Below, one piece after another: positions 22,996 through 32,759 of a stretch of 64,000 bases of DNA. Position 1 is the stretch's first letter. Each line of letters opens with the position of its first letter. The position numbers were made by a program, and so were the translations under genes. The notes under the pieces were generated by a model. The model did no database searches, was not told the DNA's origin, and worked only from the letters and a program-made list of their open reading frames with translations. This stretch comes from Acheta domesticus (taxonomy: Eukaryota > Arthropoda > Insecta > Orthoptera > Gryllidae): the NCBI GenBank assembly GCA_031308135.1, contig JAHLJT010000631.1, positions 1,061,501-1,125,500 on the forward strand, given 5' to 3'.

Positions 22996-24680
22996 GCTGC
23001 TGCCGCGCGAGCTTCCACTTGCGGCTCACGTCTCGATAGTGGCTAATCGATACCTCGCGCGTTACGCCGCCGCCGCCGCCGTTTCTACTGCGGGTGCCAG
23101 ATCGCGCTAAAGGGGCAACGAACGGAGGAAGTGGCTCAGAACGAGATGGAAGTCACGTCCTCTTTACCGCCCTTTAGCCAAACCCTGTAGCTTTGGCGCT
23201 ACAGTTAGCAATGCAGTTGGCGACGTGGAAAGATCGATCCAGACCGTTCCTCAACCCAGAAGATAAACACGTCTGGTATGAATCGGAAAACTCGTCATTT
23301 AAAACTGGAAGAATTCGTTGACAACTCATTAGAGTTGACGTCTCATCACCATTAACTAGGAATTATAAATGACGCAGCAAATTCACGAAAGAGGTCGACT
23401 TTTAGGGAGAGAATGAAGTATTGGGCTTTGAGGGCGCACACTGGAGAATTGCCATTCTAATCGGTATTCGATGGATCGATGAAGTCGATTATCTGCCTCA
23501 GTAAAGTTATAACGTTCCATTTACAGTGAGTAACTCTATGACCTCGTACATTAAACTTTAACAAAAAAAGATTTTTCTTTCGTTGAATCGGCCAACGGCG
23601 GATTTTAAGCGAAGAACCTTGATTCCAATATTGTCCGCACGGGGGCCTCGGTGAGGGAGTTTGAGCGGAGCTCTGACAAGTCGAAACGGCGTTTATCGCC
23701 TGCATCAAACCAAGGGGTGGGGGCGCCCATCCCATCCTCCGCCGTAAAGGGCGCTTGGGCACCTTCGTGCCGCGGCGCATATGTCCCGCCCTCGGAGGCG
23801 GAGATATCGGTCGCCGCCACGCTGCAATCTGCCAAGGCATGGGAGGGGTACGAAAGTGACGGGGTGAGGGGGTGAGGGAGTCAGGGGGTGAGGGAGTGAG
23901 GGGGTGAGGACGGAGGCGAAGAAGTGGTGGGGGAAGGAAGAGCGTCGACTCGTGGCATCTGCGGTGACGGCGGCCGCGGCGAAGGCGGGCAACCGCAGAG
24001 TCGGAGGCTGGACAGAGGGGAAGGAACGAAGTTTAGGAGGTCGCGAAGTCATTGTAGTTCACTATGTGACGTGGTCAAATGTACGAAGTCTCATATGAAA
24101 GGAATCACAGAGGACATCTATTTTTTCTAGTATGCGCAGAGTTCTATGTACAGTATATTACACAATAAGCAAATTCCTGATTAATTTCATACTGGAGCGC
24201 CCGCTCCCCGTCAGCACCACGCTACGCGATGCGCATATGACGTGAGACTGGCTCCGTTTCCCTAGAGGCCTGCAGTAAACCACGCCACACTGCTGTCTTC
24301 GCCGTGATGTGGCGTCAGAGGTATTCAGAAACAAAAGCCGTTCATGTTCTGCACCACTTGCTTATACAGGAGATTCAAATTGCCTCTAGATTTGCGTGAT
24401 AAGGCTTATCTTATCATAATGATGCCATTTTCGCGAAAAGAAATAGGAAGACTGAATGGAAGTGGTCGTCAATGGCTGCGTCAGTACCTGGTATATTGGC
24501 TTCTGTCGGGACTGGGGGCATCGTGGATTCTGAGAGTCGGTGGAGGTTTCGTGATCTTTCGGAGGTGGAAATTAAAGTGCAGCGACGACCATGGTTGGAG
24601 TATAGGGCAGCATCGAAGGTGGTATTAGTACTCTGTAAGTACAGTATGCGCTGGTGATGACGGTCCGTGTCCGTGATGGT
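22996..24680. other. Intronic DNA with a short GAGGGGGT array
   Basis: A short repeat of GTGAGGGAGTCAGGGG type occurs at 23860-23910. GC-rich patches at 23040-23100 (CCGCCG run) and 23900-24010. No supported exon. Confidence 0.5.
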
Positions 24681-24686
24681 GGTATA

Positions 24687-24749
<63 letters not shown>
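24681..24749. repeat. (TA)n microsatellite, insertion site of the LTR element
   Basis: About 65 bp of TA dinucleotides, interrupted by a few TG. The left end of the LTR retrotransposon abuts it, and the other flank of the element also begins ATATATATAT, so the element inserted within this microsatellite. Confidence 0.9.
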
Positions 24750-26226
24750 TGCAACTACCCTCGGGTCTTCGGTTGGGCGCCTCAGACGGGTAGCCGGCCC
24801 GCTCAGTCGACAGATTACCTGAAACGGCGAAGATGGAGGAAGCCGGTGGCCTAGGTTGAATGAGAAGTCAAACATGTGAATTTAGAACAAGTTGAATTTA
24901 TTCATTAAAAAAAAGAAAACGCTAATGGTCTGGTGATGATAACTCTGGCGAGCATGCCCCCAAAATCGAAATAAAACAAAAAAATGAAATGTCATGCACA
25001 TAAGAGAACAAAAAATTACAAAGTGATTACAATCAGATGAAACTCTTCTTCGCGCGCGAATTCCCGCTTGACGGCCATGCGCGGCCGGGAACTCCTCTTC
25101 GTCGCCCGGTCGAGAGGAAGTCAACACTGATTGTCTGATGTACTGTTCACACCTCTCGATCGCGGGTACGACATAAGACACTCAAACAGAAAATACCTCT
25201 GTTAGGCGGCCTGCGCCACCCACTGAAGTTGAACGACCTCAGGTCAGCTGGCTGCGAGGTTCGTGGCGAGCGAGGGGCGCCGCTCGGAAAATGTAGGTCA
25301 GATCAGGTACTTGCGAGGGTAGCGGCCAAGGCGGCCGGAACACAAAAGCGCCGTCTGCTCGCTGCGGTGAATGGGTCAGCACAGTTCATTCACTGACACG
25401 GTCGGTTCATTCCCGGTCGATCTCACAATACTTTGATACTAATGAGCCCGTGAATTATCGCACAAATTCACTAAGGAAAAGAGAGTCTCGAGTTCGCACG
25501 TAAATCGGACGTAATATAATACGAATTGCTGTCAAATGTTCATAATACTGTTCTGCGGCCTGCGTTCGTCACAGAAGTCTTGTACCCAAACTCTACAAGA
25601 AACTTAATAATTTTTCTAAGTCCATCGAACCGAACGCCACAACAGAATATAACAGGTTCCCCCCTGCGGCCGCCACTTGCGTCCGATTCTGAACACAGCT
25701 CCCCAGCTTCTCTTTTGTGCCTCGTCGCTCCAAGTTTTAGGAAACCTCGTTCCCCCTACCAAAATTATCCCTGTGACTCTGGAATATTCTAGAACAAACC
25801 CGAATTCTGGTTGCTATTGGCGAAAGGGTACTGCGCATTAGATATTTTCTGCCCAATCAGAGGATGTTTTCGAGGCCGAGAAAAGAGTGAGAGAGGGGCT
25901 GGTTATCGCTCCCTCTCGCTTTAATTTTGCGTCGAAAAGGGGCAGTTATTAACGACCGGGGGGGTGTGAGGGGCTAGGAATCTCTAGGGAGGTTGACGGA
26001 AGAGTTCCAGGCGTCGTGGAAAAATACTGAAGGGGTCGTGTGCAGAGCGGCTACCCAGAGTTGGGGCACACGTGTCCGCGACGAATTATGGAGCGAAGGG
26101 TGCCGACACCGTGGCGCCTCGCCTGGCCCTCGGGTCGCCCCCGTGGCGCCTCGCATCTCTCGCGTCGCCGCCTGCGTGGAGTTATTTTGCGGCAGAATAA
26201 ACTTGAATCTATTCGGTATCACTACA
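24750..26226 (-). repeat. 3' LTR of the gypsy-like element
   Basis: This 1477-bp LTR starts TGCAACTACC on the plus strand and ends TATCACTACA. It matches the other LTR base for base in every stretch I compared, with no length difference. On the coding strand a polyadenylation signal AATAAA lies at 24897-24902 in the downstream part. CCAAT-type motifs and a heat-shock element lie in the upstream part. Confidence 0.95.
25782..25794. promoter_or_regulatory. Perfect heat-shock element in the 3' LTR
   Basis: The sequence GAATATTCTAGAA fits the heat-shock factor consensus of three alternating inverted GAA units (GAA, TTC, GAA at 5-bp spacing) without mismatch. It sits about 430 bp into the LTR in the coding orientation. 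A CCAAT motif in coding orientation (CGCCAATAG) lies about 25 bp upstream, near 25820. Function is inferred from the motif only. Confidence 0.6.
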
Positions 26227-26606
26227 TTGGCCTCCCTTCCCGCAGTAGAGATATGCATCGTGTTTTAAAATTCGTAAGGCGTGGTGAGAAGTTTTGAAAC
26301 CTGAGATGCTTATCTCGTCAAAAAAAATTTAAAAAAATGGTACCGAATTCTAACGACTAATTTCTGTGATAACAATTACATAAAAGGTCTTATTCAAATA
26401 ATTACCCTTAAATTAAACTCATTAACCCTAATAATGGTGGAGTAATAAAATAAACTAATAAACTACAAGAAAATCTGAATTCCCTAATCTACGGTTACAA
26501 ATATTATTTCTTAAACAGTGAAGGCACGGCTATCACGAACTACTCGGTAAGCTGTACGGTTCTGGCGAGTTTATTTTAGAGATTAATAAAGTTTGGAATT
26601 AAGTTT
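26227..26606. other. Non-coding 3' internal region of the LTR element
   Basis: About 380 bp of AT-rich DNA between the pol stop codon and the 3' LTR. I find no RNase H, integrase or envelope sequence in any frame. It likely marks the deletion that removed the rest of pol. Confidence 0.75.
26231..26241 (-). other. Polypurine tract
   Basis: On the coding strand GGGAAGGGAGG lies four bases inside the start of the 3' LTR, the expected place for the plus-strand DNA primer of an LTR element. Confidence 0.8.
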
Positions 26607-27944
26607 TCATTCTTTCATTTGATTGGTAGAAAGGCATTCTAACAGTCGCTTTAAATGACAAAGATGTTCCTGAAAATTTCGAGATGAAATCACAAGGTCG
26701 TCAATATAAGGCGTAACGAAGAGTTTGAGTTCGTCACCTAATTTTCCATCTAAGCATCGAATGAAGGCTGCGCCACTGTTCTTTAGGCCGAAAGGCATCC
26801 GCTTCCAGACATAAGTGAGGCCGTTGTAAAAGAATCCTGTAAATTTTCTGTCGTCTGGGTGAATAGCAATTTGCCAGTACGAACTAGAAAAATCCAAAGC
26901 TGAGAAAATTTTTGTTTGGTTAAACTTCCAAAGAATATCATCAATATTCTGCGGCGCCTCATTTTCTGGAACGGTCACTTCATTAATTCTGCGAGCGTCT
27001 AAACAAATTCTGACCCCTCCGTCTTTCTTTTTTACAACGACAATCGGATTTAGATAGGCGGTCACTGATCTCTCGATGATGCCCTCGTCAATCATTTTTC
27101 TGACGGTCTCATCAACTTCCCCCCTTAAAGCTTGTGGAATAGGATAGTTTTTCATCTTAAACGGCGAGTCATCGGTAACCCTAATTCGAAAACAAAAGTC
27201 TTTAATTGGATGAACGGGGCGACCGAAGACATGTAAATAATCAAGTAGCACTGTCTGCAACTGGGAGCGTTCATCATAGTTCAAAAAATCACATTTTTGC
27301 ACATTTTGGCAAATAATCCCCTTCGTCGTTTCCCCCCCTTCCCAAGTTGCACTAGAAATGCTAAGATCAATCCTATCTTCCCCGCCATCTTGAATAATAA
27401 TTTCTTTACCGGCACCGAAGCTCATAACATTTCTGGAAAAATCTATTATTCCACCGTTTTCTCTTAAAAAATCAACCCCCAAAATAACATCATGATTAAG
27501 ATCTTCAATTACTAGACAGGGCACATCAAACAACATATCTCCTGTATTAATTGAAATCAGGACCTGCATTGAAATTGGCTTGCTTCGTTTTCTCCCAACC
27601 CCTATGACATAGCATCTGACGGTAGGTAATGTCGGTACTGGAATCCGCTCGCTTATAAGTCGCGCATAAAATTTCTTTGACACAGCACTAATTTCACTAC
27701 CAGTATCAATAAGAGCTTGGACACATAAATTTCCCATAAAGGATTCAATAATAGGGCATTTTCTGGCACGTTCTTTGATAGTCACATCCTCGTCTTCGTT
27801 AAAATCAAAAAAGGCATAATTCACTGATATGATCGCATGAAATGGTATCTCTAAAGAAACTCGTCCGTCACCCAGATACCGAGACAGCTGGGACGTTTCT
27901 AATTTGTTGAAGCCGGCCGGGATGAATTTTGCCGTCCATCTCTC
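26607..27944 (-). CDS. pol fragment: retropepsin plus truncated reverse transcriptase
   Basis: The frame opens after a TGA at 27945-27947 and overlaps the end of gag by about 45 bp in the -1 frame; there is no ATG before the first conserved residues. The protease shows ALIDTGSEISAVS (catalytic DTG) and later DVILGVDFL, as in retropepsins. The reverse transcriptase follows: KKKDGGVRICLDARRIN, then FSALDFSSSYWQIAIHPDD with the first catalytic aspartate, KRMPFGLKNSGAAF, and the catalytic YIDDLVISS box. The frame ends about 25 residues after that box, at LLECLSTNQMKE. A complete pol would continue through the RT thumb, RNase H and integrase, all missing here. The enzyme is therefore unlikely to act on its own. 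It acts in cytoplasmic particles in related elements. Confidence 0.92.
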   Translation of the reverse strand, partial: ERWTAKFIPAGFNKLETSQLSRYLGDGRVSLEIPFHAIISVNYAFFDFNEDEDVTIKERARKCPIIESFMGNLCVQALIDTGSEISAVSKKFYARLISERIPVPTLPTVRCYVIGVGRKRSKPISMQVLISINTGDMLFDVPCLVIEDLNHDVILGVDFLRENGGIIDFSRNVMSFGAGKEIIIQDGGEDRIDLSISSATWEGGETTKGIICQNVQKCDFLNYDERSQLQTVLLDYLHVFGRPVHPIKDFCFRIRVTDDSPFKMKNYPIPQALRGEVDETVRKMIDEGIIERSVTAYLNPIVVVKKKDGGVRICLDARRINEVTVPENEAPQNIDDILWKFNQTKIFSALDFSSSYWQIAIHPDDRKFTGFFYNGLTYVWKRMPFGLKNSGAAFIRCLDGKLGDELKLFVTPYIDDLVISSRNFQEHLCHLKRLLECLSTNQMKE

Positions 27945-29695
27945 TCATCGCGATGTCCACGGTTCTCACGGGATTCGGGCGGCGCTCGCCGATCATCTGC
28001 CTCGTTCCCTCCGGCCCTATTATCTCTATGCCACTGCGGCCTGCCTTGGTAGTTTCCGTCGGGCCTGCGATTTCTGTCGCGGTTCTCATTGTGATAGTTG
28101 TCCCGCGTTCTATCAAATTGTGCCAACAGTTCTTGGAAACGTTCTAAATCTCTACACTCCACGCTGTTGACAATATTCTGTACATACGTTGGGAAATGAG
28201 CTGTCAGTAACCAGATGATTTTTCGGTCGTTTGCCTGCGGGTCACACAGCTTGATGGCGGAGATTTTCTCCATGGCGTAGTCTAAATAGGACTGCCCGTG
28301 GCGGTTTTCCCATCGCGATTCTAAAATCTTCCGCTCGAACTCATATCTCCGTTGTTCGCCCCAGTATCGATTCAGAAACTTCTCCCGAAACTCTTCATAA
28401 TTTTGAGGGAAAGGGTTTAAAGCGGAAATCCAATAAGATGCATTGCCTTTCAACAATTCTTGCATAAATTTAGCCTTCAAGTGTGAAGGTACCGCCTTCG
28501 TGAGATTCATGTAATTTTCCGCCCGGTCAAGGAAAACTTTGGGATTTTCATCGGGTTTTCCGGAAAAATACAGGTTTTGCGGTGGAGCCCACGAGAAGCG
28601 AAGGCCTGAGCCACCAGAATTCGGATTTGGGTAATTCTCGCGTTCCTTTTCAATTTCCTCCTTTACCAATTCTAGGACAGTACGATCAATTTCCCTTTTT
28701 AATTTGGCTTCTCTCTCCCTGATGTTTTCCTCACTAATATTGCCTACTTGCGCGAACTTTTCGTGGATATGCGACACTTCTGAATGGAGTTTCTGTCCGA
28801 TTTTATTAAATTTTTCGCCCATTTCCTGCTTAACTTCAATGATCTTTTCAGTAACCGACTCACAGCACGCTTCTACTTTGTCGTCGCATGCCTGTAATTT
28901 GGTCTGAATTTCGATTTTAAAAATTTTGAAATTTTCGGTAGTTTCCGCTTGTGCCCTTCCCAACTCCTGACTGAGTTTTTCTACGTTCCCCTCTATTTCC
29001 CCGCATCTGCCTTCGACCTGATTCTTTAAAATCCCTATTTCATGGTTAAGTTTTTGCTCGAGACTTTCTAATTTATTTGCTTGGGCTTCCAAATGACTTT
29101 CGATTCGGTTAAATCTGTCCTCACACTTGCTCTCATGTGCTGTGAACCGTTCATCTAACATTTCCTGTAATTTGGCAGCGTTATTTGAGATTTTCTCCTC
29201 TAATTTCGCGGCATTATTTGAGATTTTCTCCTCTAATTTCGCGGCATTATTTGAGATTTTCTCCTCTAATTTCGCGGCATTATTTGAGATTTTCTCCTCT
29301 AATTTCGCGGCATTATTTGCAATTTTCTCCTCTAATTTTGCGACATTGCTATCTGACTGGTCTTTAATTTCTTTCAATTTAGCGGCGTTGTCTGAAAATT
29401 TCTCCTCAAATTTGGCAACAGTGTTATCTGAAATTTCTCTCATAACGCGCAAGATCTCACTTAAGGTGGGACCTTGCGTCGACGGCTCCTCAAAACTGTC
29501 TTCACCCGTCACGTCAATACCTGATTCGTCCTGCATTTTTACAATGTTACGCGGTTTCACTTGTTTTAGTACGCGCACACGGTATTCACACAACACAACA
29601 CAACACAAGACAATGACACTTACAAGGAAAACACAGTACAAAATGACATCCTCAACAGACCATAAGTTATTAACTTCTCTACACCGTGCTTCCAT
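27899..29695 (-). CDS. gag of the gypsy-like element with coiled-coil repeat array
   Basis: This is an intact 598-codon frame starting at an ATG. Residues about 15-38 are hydrophobic and could be a membrane anchor; alternatively translation may start at Met54 (29536), giving a soluble protein. Residues about 94-370 are predicted coiled coil by inspection (rich in K, E, N, A, L) and include five tandem 11-residue repeats of KLEEKISNNAA type at about 119-174. Residues about 382-545 resemble the retrotransposon gag capsid domain (YFSGKPDENPKVFLDRAENY, then EEFREKFLNRYWGEQRRYEF). The C-terminus is rich in Arg, Asn and Asp, with no CCHC zinc knuckle, so RNA binding may rely on basic residues. Gag forms the particle and packages element RNA in related families. 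Confidence 0.9.
   Translation of the reverse strand: MEARCREVNNLWSVEDVILYCVFLVSVIVLCCVVLCEYRVRVLKQVKPRNIVKMQDESGIDVTGEDSFEEPSTQGPTLSEILRVMREISDNTVAKFEEKFSDNAAKLKEIKDQSDSNVAKLEEKIANNAAKLEEKISNNAAKLEEKISNNAAKLEEKISNNAAKLEEKISNNAAKLQEMLDERFTAHESKCEDRFNRIESHLEAQANKLESLEQKLNHEIGILKNQVEGRCGEIEGNVEKLSQELGRAQAETTENFKIFKIEIQTKLQACDDKVEACCESVTEKIIEVKQEMGEKFNKIGQKLHSEVSHIHEKFAQVGNISEENIREREAKLKREIDRTVLELVKEEIEKERENYPNPNSGGSGLRFSWAPPQNLYFSGKPDENPKVFLDRAENYMNLTKAVPSHLKAKFMQELLKGNASYWISALNPFPQNYEEFREKFLNRYWGEQRRYEFERKILESRWENRHGQSYLDYAMEKISAIKLCDPQANDRKIIWLLTAHFPTYVQNIVNSVECRDLERFQELLAQFDRTRDNYHNENRDRNRRPDGNYQGRPQWHRDNRAGGNEADDRRAPPESRENRGHRDERDGRQNSSRPASTN
29174..29341 (-). repeat. 33-bp in-frame tandem repeats in gag (5 copies)
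   Basis: Five units of 33 bp encode five 11-residue hendecads. Three or more units are nearly identical at DNA level, indicating recent expansion. Because 33 is a multiple of three, copy number can vary without breaking gag. Confidence 0.95.
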
Positions 29696-29802
29696 CCATC
29701 ATCTTAATAATTTAAACAATTTAATAATTTAGGCAGAGAAATCTCAGGGCGCTTATCTGGGATATTAAAAAATGAAAATTACGATTATTTCGCGTTAATC
29801 GA

Positions 29803-29821
29803 GCCCACGGTGGGAAAGCCA
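29803..29821 (-). other. Putative primer binding site
   Basis: On the coding strand TGGCTTTCCCACCGTGGGC begins two bases after the 5' LTR. The leading TGG fits complementarity to a tRNA CCA end. The rest is similar to, but not an exact complement of, an animal tRNA-Lys 3' end. The site also contains a self-complementary CCCAC/GTGGG pair. The primer identity is uncertain. Confidence 0.5.
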
Positions 29822-29823
29822 AT

Positions 29824-31300
29824 TGCAACTACCCTCGGGTCTTCGGTTGGGCGCCTCAGACGGGTAGCCGGCCCGCTCAGTCGACAGATTACCTGAAACG
29901 GCGAAGATGGAGGAAGCCGGTGGCCTAGGTTGAATGAGAAGTCAAACATGTGAATTTAGAACAAGTTGAATTTATTCATTAAAAAAAAGAAAACGCTAAT
30001 GGTCTGGTGATGATAACTCTGGCGAGCATGCCCCCAAAATCGAAATAAAACAAAAAAATGAAATGTCATGCACATAAGAGAACAAAAAATTACAAAGTGA
30101 TTACAATCAGATGAAACTCTTCTTCGCGCGCGAATTCCCGCTTGACGGCCATGCGCGGCCGGGAACTCCTCTTCGTCGCCCGGTCGAGAGGAAGTCAACA
30201 CTGATTGTCTGATGTACTGTTCACACCTCTCGATCGCGGGTACGACATAAGACACTCAAACAGAAAATACCTCTGTTAGGCGGCCTGCGCCACCCACTGA
30301 AGTTGAACGACCTCAGGTCAGCTGGCTGCGAGGTTCGTGGCGAGCGAGGGGCGCCGCTCGGAAAATGTAGGTCAGATCAGGTACTTGCGAGGGTAGCGGC
30401 CAAGGCGGCCGGAACACAAAAGCGCCGTCTGCTCGCTGCGGTGAATGGGTCAGCACAGTTCATTCACTGACACGGTCGGTTCATTCCCGGTCGATCTCAC
30501 AATACTTTGATACTAATGAGCCCGTGAATTATCGCACAAATTCACTAAGGAAAAGAGAGTCTCGAGTTCGCACGTAAATCGGACGTAATATAATACGAAT
30601 TGCTGTCAAATGTTCATAATACTGTTCTGCGGCCTGCGTTCGTCACAGAAGTCTTGTACCCAAACTCTACAAGAAACTTAATAATTTTTCTAAGTCCATC
30701 GAACCGAACGCCACAACAGAATATAACAGGTTCCCCCCTGCGGCCGCCACTTGCGTCCGATTCTGAACACAGCTCCCCAGCTTCTCTTTTGTGCCTCGTC
30801 GCTCCAAGTTTTAGGAAACCTCGTTCCCCCTACCAAAATTATCCCTGTGACTCTGGAATATTCTAGAACAAACCCGAATTCTGGTTGCTATTGGCGAAAG
30901 GGTACTGCGCATTAGATATTTTCTGCCCAATCAGAGGATGTTTTCGAGGCCGAGAAAAGAGTGAGAGAGGGGCTGGTTATCGCTCCCTCTCGCTTTAATT
31001 TTGCGTCGAAAAGGGGCAGTTATTAACGACCGGGGGGGTGTGAGGGGCTAGGAATCTCTAGGGAGGTTGACGGAAGAGTTCCAGGCGTCGTGGAAAAATA
31101 CTGAAGGGGTCGTGTGCAGAGCGGCTACCCAGAGTTGGGGCACACGTGTCCGCGACGAATTATGGAGCGAAGGGTGCCGACACCGTGGCGCCTCGCCTGG
31201 CCCTCGGGTCGCCCCCGTGGCGCCTCGCATCTCTCGCGTCGCCGCCTGCGTGGAGTTATTTTGCGGCAGAATAAACTTGAATCTATTCGGTATCACTACA
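29824..31300 (-). repeat. 5' LTR of the gypsy-like element
   Basis: This is the second 1477-bp copy, offset by exactly 5074 bp from the first. It supplies the promoter for the element, since transcription runs leftward. AATAAA on the coding strand lies at 29971-29976. The right edge is followed by ATATATATATATTCAT, the other half of the split microsatellite. Confidence 0.95.
30856..30868. promoter_or_regulatory. Perfect heat-shock element in the 5' LTR
   Basis: Identical copy of the motif described for the 3' LTR. In this LTR it would act as an element promoter site if heat-shock factor binds it. Confidence 0.6.
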
Positions 31301-32165
31301 ATATATATATATTCATAAATACATTTCATTATGAATTTCCTGGCCTTTTAAATTATTATAGTTTTGACATTAGTATATTTATAAATAGGGTAAAAGAATT
31401 TTCTTTTAAAATTATTTACTTAATATTGGAAGGAGATTAATTCTCGAATGATAGATAAGTGAAATCTGGCTATTAAGTGAGGTGAAAAGAAACAATAGAA
31501 AATGCGTTAGGAAATGAATCAGAACGATCGTGAAATAGAAATGAAAACGCACAAGGAAAGACACATTGTAAACAACTTTTTTGTATAAAATAATGCTGTG
31601 AGTGGTTTGACAATTTACCTGCAAATTCGCAAAGCATTCGTTATCACTAGTGTGAAGACACACGTTTTGAAATTGGAATATTAAAGAGAGCGGGATAAAA
31701 TACTAGAAATGTTTGCTCACAATGTACCACTAGAATAGTGCCTATTCGTGGGATAACCAGGTTGGGTAAATAGTGTGTATTAGCAGTTGGTCGGTTGGAG
31801 CAAGTAACCGCTGCAATCGTGTGCCTGGTCGTAAGTCTCGAATAACCTCGTTCGCTGGAAGGTCCGTGGGCGGTGGCTAGGGGCGAAGGGGGGGCCGCCA
31901 GGGCACGCCGATGCCCGCGCCCGGGTTCCGCGTGGACCCCGCTGGCACGTGGTCCCTATCGACCACACGCCGCCGCAGCCGCGGCTGCCGAATCGCTCGC
32001 CGGCGCTGGCTGCGATACAAACGGAGCTATCGACCGCGCGCACGCACTGGCAGGCGACCGCAAGCCCCGAGCCGCCTCGCGCCCTCCCGGAGCCACTGCC
32101 CCCGCGCCGCCGCCGCCGCCAACGCCGGAGGGTTCTTCCCGCAGTTGCACCTGCGCCGACCGCTC
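31301..32165. other. Intronic DNA, AT-rich then GC-rich, nothing recognised
   Basis: The first 550 bp are AT-rich. From 31860 the sequence is strongly CpG-rich and leads into the next array. No supported exon. Confidence 0.5.
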
Positions 32166-32190
32166 CCCCGCCGCCGACCAACCTCCGCCG

Positions 32191-32249
<59 letters not shown>

Positions 32250-32397
32250 GCCACCGCCACCGCCACCGCCACCGCCACCGCCACCGCCACCGCCACCGCC
32301 ACCGCCACCGCCACCGCCACCGCCACCGCCACCGCCACCGCCGCCGCCACCTCCGCCGCCACCGCCGCCGCCACCGCCACCGCCGCCACTGCCACCA

Positions 32398-32432
<35 letters not shown>

Positions 32433-32526
32433 GCCACCGCCACCGCCACCGCCACCGCCACCGCCACCGCCACCGCCACCGCCACCGCCACCGCCACCGC
32501 CACCGCCACCGCCACCGCCACCGCCT

Positions 32527-32557
<31 letters not shown>

Positions 32558-32559
32558 CA

Positions 32560-32590
<31 letters not shown>

Positions 32591-32599
32591 CGCCACCGC

Positions 32600-32634
<35 letters not shown>

Positions 32635-32758
32635 CCGCCGCCACCTCCGCCGCCGCCGCCGCCGCCACCGCCGCCGCCACCGCCGCCGCCGCCGCCGCCA
32701 CCGCCGCCGCCGCCGCCACCGCCGCCCCCGCCACCGCCGCCGCCGCTAAAACCGCCGG
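32166..32758. repeat. (CCACCG)n / (CCG)n array, about 590 bp
   Basis: A long run of CCACCG hexamers and CCG triplets with a short ACCGAC block at 32604-32630. It yields polyproline, Ala-Thr and His-Arg frames on the plus strand and polyglycine on the minus strand; these are compositional artefacts. One of the longest such arrays in the window. Confidence 0.97.
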
Positions 32759-32759
32759 T

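Larger units (their letters stand above)
24750..31300 (-). mobile_element. Ty3/gypsy-like LTR retrotransposon, recently inserted, pol truncated
   Basis: The element is 6551 bp with its coding strand on the minus strand. It has two 1477-bp LTRs beginning TG and ending CA, flanked by ATAT or ATATAT on both sides. Internal order is a tRNA-type primer site (29803-29821), gag (29695 to 27899), a protease and partial reverse transcriptase frame (27944 to 26607), about 380 bp of non-coding AT-rich DNA, and a polypurine tract next to the 3' LTR. RNase H, integrase and any envelope gene are absent. Protease before RT is common to both the gypsy and copia groups; I call gypsy-like from the RT sequence style (YIDDLV, FSALDFSSSYWQI) and the gag domain. 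The LTRs look identical by eye. Confidence 0.93.

Noticed and set aside
24882..25181. A 99-codon frame present in both LTRs
   Set aside because: It is duplicated only because the LTRs are identical; it overlaps the likely polyadenylation region and has no domain.
26227..26606. A possible envelope remnant between pol and the 3' LTR
   Set aside because: No signal peptide, membrane segment or open frame is visible; the region is short and AT-rich.
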